From DAIOHQ01 sp036744635 (GTDB lineage Bacteria > Planctomycetota > Phycisphaerae > Tepidisphaerales > Tepidisphaeraceae), in contig DAIOHQ010000143.1 of NCBI GenBank assembly GCA_036744635.1, positions 1 through 12,430 on the forward strand: DNA of 12,430 nucleotides, given 5' to 3'. The notes under the pieces are model-generated. The model saw only the letters and a list, made by a program, of their open reading frames with translations. It was not told the origin of the DNA and did no database searches. Each line of letters starts with the position of its first letter. Position 1 is the first letter of the stretch. The translations under genes and the position numbers were made by a program. Positions 1 through 9,500 of this stretch are shown here, piece by piece.

Positions 1-69
1 AGAAAGCGTCGCCGCTTGAGGCTTCATGCAAAATCGTGTGAAGCGGACCCTACAGGCGGGCAGGGTAAA

Positions 70-357
70 GCAGTGGGTCAGTTTGGGTGCCACAGGTCGG
101 CGTACTCGCCTCGCTCTTCCACACATCTTTCAAACCGGCCTTGGCGCTACCAAAAACGCGGTTTGGGAGCCGAGAAAGCAGCGGGCTCAACCGTGTCTGG
201 ATTGGTTCCAAGGCCATTCCAAAAGATGTGTGGAACAACGAGCGGGGTACCGCGACCTGTGGCACCCGGCAGACCTGTGTCTTACCGCGTCGCTACGCGG
301 CACAGGACTCGGGGTACCGCGACCTGTGGCACCGGAAATTTCAAACTGACCCATTGC
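70..357. mobile_element. Candidate MITE-like element with terminal inverted repeats and nested hairpins
   Basis: Seen in sequence: the ends carry imperfect 16-bp terminal inverted repeats, 70-85 and 342-357 (15 of 16 match; core TGGGTCAGTTTG). Inside, 119-144 and 208-233 pair as inverted repeats with 21 of 26 positions matching, including GGCCTTGG against CCAAGGCC. The segment at about 87-118 pairs with the reverse complement of about 234-266. A TA dinucleotide lies close outside each end. No open reading frame here has a ribosome binding site or recognisable domains. Known: short non-coding DNA with terminal inverted repeats and strong folding is typical of MITEs and related non-autonomous elements. 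Inference: this is such an element, mobilised in trans. It could instead be a long regulatory hairpin upstream of the protease gene. No clean target-site duplication is visible. Confidence 0.5.
243..333. repeat. 24-bp perfect direct repeat with an intervening hairpin
   Basis: Positions 243-266 and 310-333 are identical over 24 bases, with a period of 67 bp. The spacer holds a nested hairpin: CCTGTG (274-279) pairs with CACAGG (301-306), and CCGCGT (285-290) pairs with ACGCGG (295-300) around a CGCT loop. Both direct-repeat copies are also imperfect inverted matches to about 87-110, so the right arm of the larger element looks internally duplicated. Confidence 0.75.
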
Positions 358-374
358 CTAATCACCGGGCTCCA

Positions 375-402
375 TTGAGTTTGGTGGAGAACCTGCTATC
401 CT
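375..402 (+). promoter_or_regulatory. Weak candidate sigma70-type promoter for the giant protease gene
   Basis: TTGAGT (375-380) and TATCCT (397-402) are separated by 16 bp; each matches 4 of 6 consensus positions. This would leave a leader of roughly 165 bases before the chosen start at 575. Nothing else in 358-574 stands out apart from a 10-bp palindrome, GCAAGCTTGC (413-422). Planctomycete promoters are often poor matches to the E. coli consensus, so this is only a suggestion. Confidence 0.2.
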
Positions 403-562
403 ACCGGATGACGCAAGCTTGCAAGGGAAAGAGGGCTTATCTTGGCGCTGCGAAGGATGCCGCGGCGCTGTTCGCGTTTGTACTGATTCACGTTCATCGG
501 CCGGCTGGTGCGATTGTGCGCGCCGGCGGGCGCGTTTCCTGGCTGGCGGCGGATTTTCCGGC

Positions 563-566
563 GGAG
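563..566 (+). promoter_or_regulatory. Ribosome binding site that decides the start at 575
   Basis: GGAG lies 8 bases before ATG 575. The open frame extends upstream to a TTG at 419, but that codon has no good ribosome binding site. The 52 extra residues are Cys- and Arg-rich and match no expected N-terminal region. Starting at 575 puts the LEPR-XLL motif at residues 25-36, near the N-terminus, where it belongs in this protein class. Confidence 0.6.
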
Positions 567-574
567 TTGTTGGC

Positions 575-3500
575 ATGGGGAAAATTGGCGGAAAATCTAC
601 ACAGGCGGGCGTGGCGTTGAAGGCTGATGCCGCGCAGGGTTATCTTCTGGAATCGTTGGAGCCGCGCGTCTTGCTGGCGGGGTTGGCGGCGGGGGCAGGG
701 GGGGCGGATCAGGTCTATCTGCCGAAACAATTTGATCTCTTCAACCCAAATGGCTACCTGACCGCGCCGTCGAACAGCAATCCGCTGGACATCGCGCGCA
801 AATTCCTGGCGGCCAACTCCCGGCAACTGGGAATGAGTCCGGCCGATGTGAACGGGGCGGCGGTGACCGATGAATACACCGACGAGCCGGGCGGGGTGAC
901 GCATATTTATCTCCGCCAGCGGTACAACGGGCTGGAGGTTTCCAATGCGAACATCGTGGTGAATATCGACAAGGATGGGCGGCTGCTGAGCGTGGGCGGC
1001 GGGTTCGTGAAGGGGCTGAGCCCGAGGCCTTCGAGCAGCGCGATCGGCAGTCCGAGACTGTCGGCCGCGGGCGCGGTGAACACTGCGGCGGGAAAGGTGG
1101 GTCTGCAGCCCAAGTCGGTGCGCCTGCTGAAGCGCGAGCAGAATCTGTCGCGGCAGACAACGTTTATCAGCGATGTGTCGGTTGATCCGGTGCCGGCCGA
1201 GCTGCACTATCTGGCGACGGCCAATGGGGTGAAGCTGGCGTGGGATGTGACCATGCGCACGCCGGATGGGGAGCATTGGTACGACATCAGCGTGGACGCG
1301 GCCAGCGGGACTACGCTGGCGCAGGCGGACTGGGTGGATCAAGCGAGCTATGACGTTTTTCCGACGCCGGATCGCGACCCAAATGATGGCCCGCGGCAGG
1401 TGGTGAACGATCCGAACGATCCGGTGGCATCGCCTTATGGCTGGCACGACACAAACGGGACCGCGGGGGCGGAATTCACCGACACGCGCGGGAACAACGT
1501 TTTCGCCCAGGAGGATGGCAATGCCGACAACAGCGGGGGATTTCGGCCGGATGGCGGGGCGGGGCTGAGGTTTGATTTTCCGCTGGATCTGACGCAAGCC
1601 CCGGCGGCCTATCAGCCGGCGGCGATTACAAACCTGTTTTACTGGACCAATCTGCTGCACGATGTGCATGCCCGCTACGGGTTTACCGAGGCGGCGGGGA
1701 ATTTTCAGCTCACGGATTATTCCGGGCAGGGAGTTGGCGGCGATCCGGTGTACGCTGATGCCCAGGATGGATCGAGCTCGAACAACGCCAGCTTCGCGAC
1801 GCCGCCGGATGGCAGCTCGCCGCGAATGCAGATGTTCAACTTCACCTCCACCAGCCCGCAGCGCGATGCGGACCTGGATGCGCAGGTCATCATTCATGAG
1901 TATGGGCACGGCATTTCCAATCGGCTGACCGGCGGGCCATCCAACGTGGGGGCGCTGGGGGCGACGCAGAGCGCGGGAATGGGGGAAGGATGGAGCGACT
2001 GGTGGAGCTTGATGCTCCTGCAGAAGTCAACCGATGCGCAGAACGGGGGGTATGGGATTGGCACGTATCTGCTTGGCCAGCCCGCGAGCGGCACGGGCAT
2101 TCGCCGCGAGCCTTACAGCTATGACATGTCGATCGACGCGCTGACGGCGTCGGCCTTCAACAGCACGCAGGAAGTACACAACACCGGGGAAATCTGGTGC
2201 TCTGCGCTGTGGGATATGAACTGGCTGCTGATCAATAAGTATGGCTTCGGCGCCAACATCGCGGGCGGATACAACGCGAATGTGGCCGGCAGCAACGGGG
2301 GCAACGAGCTGGGTTTGCAGCTTGTGATGGATGCGCTGAAGCTGCAGCCGGTGAATCCATCATTTCTGAACGCGCGGGATGCGATCTTGACGGCGGACCA
2401 GAATCTCAACGGCGGGGCGGACAAGCTGCAGATCTGGCAGGCGTTCGCCCGGCGCGGGCTTGGCTTCAGCTCGACGACCGCGGGGTCGACATCCAGCAGT
2501 ATCACCCAGGCGTTTGATATCCCCGTGTCCCTGCAGAAGCCGCGGGTGCTTTCATCGACGCCGAGCGGGACGCAGAGCAGCGCGGTTTCATCGGTCGATC
2601 TGGCGTTCAACAAGGCAATGAACCCGGCGAGCTTCGTCGTGTCAGATGACGTCACGAGCTTTACCGGGCCGGGCGGGATGAATCTTCTCGGGCAAATCTC
2701 GGGTTTTTCCTGGTTGAACAGCAACCAGACGCTGCGGATTTCGTTCGCGGCACAGAACACCGACGGGCAGTATGCGCTGACGGTAGGCCCGAACATTCTG
2801 GCGGCCGATGACGGTTCGGCGATGGACCAGAATCAGAACGATGTGGCCGGGGAGATGCCGGGGGATCAATACACCGCGCGCTTCGGATATGACTCGCTGC
2901 CGCTGGCGGTCGCCTCGACGACGCCTGCCAACGCATCCGTGGTGACGCTGCCGATGACGACGGTGGATGTGAAATTCAACGAGCCGTACGACCCGGCCAC
3001 GATCGGCACCGCCGACCTGACGCTCAGCCAGGGAAGCGTTATCAGCGCAACCGTAGTAGATACAACCACAGTGCGGTACGGCCTGAGCGGAATCGCCAGC
3101 GAGGGGACGCTGACGGTGTCGATGGCGGCGGGGGCGCTGGGGGATCTGGATGGCAATCCATCGAATGCCTATGGCGGCAGCTTCACAACAGATGTGGGAA
3201 CGGTGGCGTTTCCGGCGCTGGCGGGGAAGAACCCGCTGGGTGCGGGGGTGTTTGACGGGAGCGCCAGCGGCACGGTGGGGTACGCCGGGGATACGGATTC
3301 CTTCACGTTCACGGTCGATGCAGGGCAGACGATCACGGCGCTGGCCGACCCGGGGACGACGCTGCGGCCGACGATCGAGCTGCGGAATGGCGGGGGGACG
3401 CTGGTGGGAAGCGCCACCGCGGCGGCGGCCAATAGGGATGCGGTGATACAGAATTATGCGGCGGCGGCTGGGGGCGCTTATACGATCACCATCAGCGGGA

Positions 3501-6500
3501 ATGCCAGCACGACGGGGAGCTATGCCGTGGGGCTGACGCTGAACGCGGCGCTGGAAGGGGAGGCCCACGATGGGGCGAGCAACAACACCACGGGGACGGC
3601 GCAGGATCTGGCGAGCGCGTTTGGCGCGATCAATGCCTCGGCGGCGCGGGCGGCGGTGGTGGGGACGCTGTCGAGCACGGATACGGCGGATTTGTTCGCG
3701 ATTGCGCTCAACGGGGGTGACTCGCTGACGGCGGTGACGAAAGCGGTGAGCGGGAGCATCGCGGATGTGTACCTGCTGGACAGCGGTGGCGCCACGCTCA
3801 GTTATGACACGACCGGGCCGAGCAACGTGGATCGGATCATCAGCGATTTCATCGCGCCGGCCGGCGGCGCCTATTACCTGAAGGTGTTTGGCAGCACGAC
3901 GTCAACCTATAACCTGGCGCTGACGAAGAACGGGGAGTTTGATACCGAATCGAACGACACAACGGCCACGGCGCCTTGGGTGCTGAGCAAGCAGAGCGCG
4001 GGGACGCAGACGGCGGTGGGGCGGATCGACACCGGCAACATCGACCTGTACGCGGTCACATTGGCGGCGGGGGCGCACTTGACGGCGGCGACGAGCACGC
4101 CGGGAGATGGGGCTGGCGAGCCGCTGAATGCCTTCAATCCGCGGCTGCGATTGCTGGATTCCGCCGGGACCATGATCACCTCCGACGACAATTCGGCGGC
4201 GGATGGGCGCAATGCGGTTCTGTCGTATACGGCGGGGACGGCGGGGAAATATTTCGTCGAGGTCTCCAGCACGACCACATCGAGCACGCTCGGCGATTAC
4301 GTGCTGACGATTGGCGGGGCTTCGACGGCGCTGCCGCCGTTTACCGGCACGATTACCTCGCCGGCCAGCGGGGCGAAGGTGAAGACCGCGCCGACGACGG
4401 TGACGGTATCGTTCAATGACAGCGTGCTGCTGGGCAGCGTGTCGGCGGGGGATTTGACGGTGGACGGCGTGGCCGCAACCGCGTTCAGCGTGCAGGGGTC
4501 GAACTCGATCAACTTCACGCTGCCGACGAATATCGCGGAGGGGACGCATAATCTGGCGCTCGCGGCCGGGGCGATCAGCGACATTCAGGGGACGGCGCTC
4601 GCGGCGGTGGCCGGCAGCTTCACGCTCGATCTCACCGCGCCGCGGGTGATCGCATCGTCGATTGCCGAAGGGGATGCGCGCGGGGTCGGAGCGTTGACGG
4701 CGACGATTCAGTTTAGCGAGGCGATGGCCGCGGCGAACCTGGATGCCACTGATTTCACGCTGGCCGGGGTTTACCGGGCCACCAGTTATGTCGCGGCGAG
4801 CCTGGCGTTTGATGCGCCGGCGACGACCCTGACGTTGAACTGGACGGGATTGCCGGATGACAAGTACACGCTGACGCTGCTGGCGGGCTCGACGCGGTTT
4901 GAGGATTTGGTGGGCAATGCGCTGGATGGCGAGCCGGTCTGGCCGATGCCGCCCAACCGCTCGGGCAACGGGACGGCCGGCGGAAATTTCTTCGTCAATT
5001 TCCCGATGGACGCGACGTCGAGCGTGTTTCCGGTTTCGCTGCAGCCCAAGACGCCGCTTGGGTCGCTGGTGTATGACGGCACGGCGACGACGGTGATCAG
5101 CTTCGCGGGGGATACCGACGCGTTCACGATCAACCTGGACGCCGGGCAGGCGCTGACGGTGCTGGCGGATGCGGGAGCGACGCTGCAGCCGACGATTTCG
5201 CTGCAGGCGCCCAGTGGGGCGTTGCTGGGGACGGTGACGTCGCCTGGGGTGGGGAAAGATGTGGTACTGCAATCGGCGGCGGTGGCGGGCGCGGGCGTCT
5301 ACACGGTCACCGTCGGCGGCGCCGGCAATTCGGTCGGCGCAGCCAACGTGGGCTTGACGCTGAACGCAGCGCTGGAGAATGAGAGCCACGATGGGGCGGC
5401 CAACAATTCGGTGGCGGCCGCGCAGAACATCGATGGCAGCTTTCTGTCGCTGGGCGGGAATTCCAGCCGGTCGGCGGTGGTGGGGACGAGCGACCCGAGC
5501 GGCGGCGTGCTGCCCAATGAGGTGGAGGCAAACAACACCACGGCGACGGCCAACAACGCGGCGGCGAATTTCTCGGCATACACCGGGTCGATTTACCAGA
5601 TCGGCCTGAGCGGCAACATCACCGGCGGCGATGCGGACTGGTTCAACATCGGCGCCATGCAGGTGGGCGATGTCATCACCGTCAGCCTGGCGGGCGCCGG
5701 CGGGGCGCGGGGCACGTTGAACGATGCGTATGTCGAGCTTTACCGCGCCGGCAGCAGCACGGCGGTGGCCAGCAGCGACGACGACGGGTCTCTGCTCGAC
5801 TCGCTGATCTATCGCTTTCCCGTGGCGACGGCCGACACCTACTACATCCGCGCCAAGGGCTTCGGATCGACCGACACCGGCACGTATCAGCTTGGGGCGT
5901 TCCTGGAAAATGTCAGCACGGCGCCGAGCACCGGCGGCACGCGCACGACCGAGACCGAATCGAACAACACGCAGGCGGCGGCCAACGATCTGTCGAGCAG
6001 TTGGCGTGGCGCGCAGTATCTTTCGCGCACGGGCGCGCAGGTCACGGCGGGGGATGTGGATGTATTTCAGTACACCTTCTTCGGCGGCGATTTGATCACG
6101 GTCAATGCTGATTCGACGTCGAGCGCGGATGTGAAGGTATCGCTGCTGAATTCGGCGGGAACGGTGATCGCATCCGAGGATGGAACATCCAACGGGCCGG
6201 GGCTGGATTCGCTGCTGTACGGATACGTGATTCCGGCATCGGGGACGTATTACCTGCAGGTGCAGCCTTATACGGGAACCGGGACGTACAACGCGGACAT
6301 TTATTTATCCACCAACACCACGCCGCCCGCTCCCGCGGCGACGGCGGATTATTATGCCTTCACGCTGGGCGCGGGAGACAGCGCAGCGCTGGGCGTGGCG
6401 GGATACAGCGCGGGCACGCTGTCGGTGACGCTGCGCGATGGCTCCAACAATATTCTCGCCAGTGGCACCGGGACCGCGACCAACCTCAATTCCTGGATCG

Positions 6501-9500
6501 CCTCCTACACCGCCGCGACGGGCGGCACGTATTACGCAGCGGTGGCCGGCGGCGGGATCGGCTATACGCTGCTGGTGAGCAGAAACGCAGCCTTCGATGC
6601 CGAACCGAATGACGCGCTGGCCGGGGCGCAGGCGCTGGGAAATTCCGGCGTGGCGTTCGGCAGTCTGGCGGCTTCCGGAACGACCAGCAACCTGTACTCC
6701 GACGGCTTTGAAACCGGCAGCCTCGGGCCGCTGTGGAGCACCTACGCGTCGCGCACCGGCGGGCGCGTGCGCATCACCAACGCGCAGGGAGCGGCCTCGG
6801 GCGCCTATGCCATGCTGATGGACAACGGCTCCAACGACGGCGTGGACACGCTGAACGAGGCGCAGTGGACGGTCAATCTCGCCGGGCAAAGCAGCGCCAC
6901 GCTGACCTTCGCGGCCGCCGATTTCAACGATGAAGAGACTTCTTTCGCCGGCGATTTTTCCGGGCATTACAACGCGGATGGCGTGGCCATCAGCGCTGAT
7001 GGAATCACCTGGCACCCGATCTGGGATGCCGCCGATCAGATCACCGGGCAGTGGCAGACCTATTCGTTCGACCTGGTCGCGAAGGCGGCCGAGGCGGGGA
7101 TGACGCTGGGGAACAATTTCCTCATCCGCTTCCAGCAGTTCGACAACTTCGCCCTGACCAGCGACGGGCGCGGGTATGACGATGTCGCGATACTGGTGCC
7201 GGCGCCGGGGAATGATTATTTCAGCTTCCAGGCGGCGGCCGGGGCGGCGCTGAGCATTTCCACCGCGACGCCTGCCGACGGCGCGGGAGAATATTACAAC
7301 CCGCTGAATCCGTCGGTCGAACTGTACGATGCCGGCGGGAATCTGGTCGCATCGGATGACAATTCCGCGGCCGATGGACGCAACGCCCTGCTTAATTACA
7401 CGACGGCCGGCGGCGGCAGCTATAAGCTGCGGCTGGTGCCGGTGGGGGGAATCGGGGGAGATTATGTTGTGCGGATTGCATCGAGCGGAAGTCCCGCGCC
7501 GGCCGCGCCGGATCTGTTGGCGGTCACCGACAGCGGCGCTTCCGGCAGCGATGATCTGACCAATTACAACAACGCGGCAGGAAAGGCGCTGCAGTTTTCG
7601 GTGGCCAATGCCGCGGCCAATGCGACGGTGACGATCTACGCCGACGGCGTGGCCATCGGCTCCGCCCCCAGCGGCAACGGCGCGGGCACGATCATCACCA
7701 CCGACGCCGCGGGCGCGCTGCTCGATGGCGCCCACACCATCACCGCGCGGCAGACCATCGGCGGCAATGAATCTCCCGATTCGCTGCCGCTGACGGTTAC
7801 CATCGACACCGCCGCGCCGGCGGCGCCGGCCATGCCGGATCTTTCCGATGCCACCGACAGCGGGACCAGCACGATCGACAACATCACCAACATCACCACG
7901 CCCACCTTCGCCGTCACCGGCAATCCCTATTTCCGGCTCTATCGCGATGCCGTGAAGATCAGCGGAGATTATGAGTCCGGCACGTTCACCACCACGACGC
8001 AGGCGGATGGGGTTTACAGCTATGCCGCCGGCGCGGTGGACGCGGCGGGGAACGAATCGGCGCTGGGAACCGGACTTTCCGTCACCATCGACACGGTTGC
8101 GCCGGCGACGCCGACTGCCCCAGCGCTGCAGGCCGCCAGCGACTCGGGGATAAGCAACAGCGACCGCATCACCAACATCGCCGCGCCCGCTTTTGATGTG
8201 AACGCCGCGCCATACTTCCGCTTGTATCGCGATGGAGGGTTGGTCAGCGGGCTGTATGAGGTGGGGACGAGTTACACCATGCCAGCGCAGGCCGATGGCG
8301 CGTATAACATGACCATTGCCGCGGTGGACGCCGCGGGCAACGCATCGACCGCCAGCGCCGCCACGCCCGTCACCATCGACACCACTGCTCCGGCGGCGCC
8401 GATTGCGCCGAAGCTGCAGGCCGCCAGCGACAGCGGCATCAGCAGCAGCGACCGCATCACGAATATCACCACGCCGGCGTTCGACGTGGCCGGCGGGCCT
8501 TATTTCCGCATCTTCCGCGGCGGCACGCTGGTCAGCCAGAATTTCGAGGGCGGAACGGCCTACACCAGTTCCGCACTCACCGATGGGGCATATACCTTCA
8601 CCGTGGCCGCGGTGGATGCCGCCGGCAACGCCTCGGCCGCCAGTCCGGCCGTCAGTCTCACCATCGACACCATCGCCCCGGCCGCGCCGACGGTGGCCCC
8701 CGACCTGCAGGGCGCCAGTGATTCCGGCGCCAGCAGCACCGACAACATCACCAACATCACCAGCCCGGTCTTCACGCTGGCCAGTCCCGGCGCCAACTAT
8801 CACCGCTTCTATCGCGGCGGCACGAAGATCGCCGACTATCTCACCGGCACGACTTACACCGCCGCCGGCCAGACCGACGGCGCCTGGAGCTACCAGGAAA
8901 GCTTCGTCGATGCCGCAGGAAACGAATCGGCCGCCGGCCCGGCGCTGGCCGTTGCCATCGACACCGTCGCCCCGACGCTTCTCTCCGCCGCCAGCCGCAA
9001 GACCCACGGCTCGGCCGGGACGTTCGATCTGGCGCTGAATCTCGGCGATGCCACCACCGCCACCGTCGAGCCGCGCCGCAACGCCGCCGGCGATCTGCTG
9101 GTCTTCAACTTCAGTGAAAGCATCACCGGCAGCGCCGGCACCGTGTCGGCCATGCAATTTCCCGCAACAAATGCCGCGTTCACCGCGGCCGCAACCAGCG
9201 CCGGCGTGTTGACGCTTACGCTCAACTCCGCCACCGATGCGTCGGTGGTAAGCGTTGGGCTGAATGGGCTGTTTGATGTCGCCGGCAATGCGCTGGCCGG
9301 CACGACTGTCGTTTACTTGCGTGTACTGGACGGCGATGTAAATCAGACCACCAGCGTATCCGTCAGCGATCTGCAGGGCGTGAAAAACCACCTGCTGGAG
9401 GATGTGACGGCCGGCAATTTCCTGTTTGACGTAAACGTCAGCGGCGGCATCAGCGTTTCCGACCTGCAGGAGGTGAAGAATCACCTGCTGAACGGCGTCG

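Noticed and set aside
419..574. N-terminal extension of the giant protein from a TTG codon
   Set aside because: No good ribosome binding site, Cys/Arg-rich residues of no known type, and the LEPR-XLL motif would then be too far from the N-terminus. ATG 575 has GGAG at proper spacing.
16..620. Several overlapping short open frames in the repeat-rich upstream region
   Set aside because: They occupy different frames over inverted repeats, have no ribosome binding sites and give low-complexity products; the DNA structure explains the region better.
494..1909. Minus-strand open frame opposite the propeptide and catalytic domain
   Set aside because: Arg/His/Pro-rich composition, no ribosome binding site, and complete overlap with the conserved M36 domain.
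7489..8970. Regular repeats considered as a CRISPR array or tandem satellite
   Set aside because: The period of about 288 bp is in frame, and the repeats encode conserved Ig-like residues; there are no short identical repeats with unique spacers.
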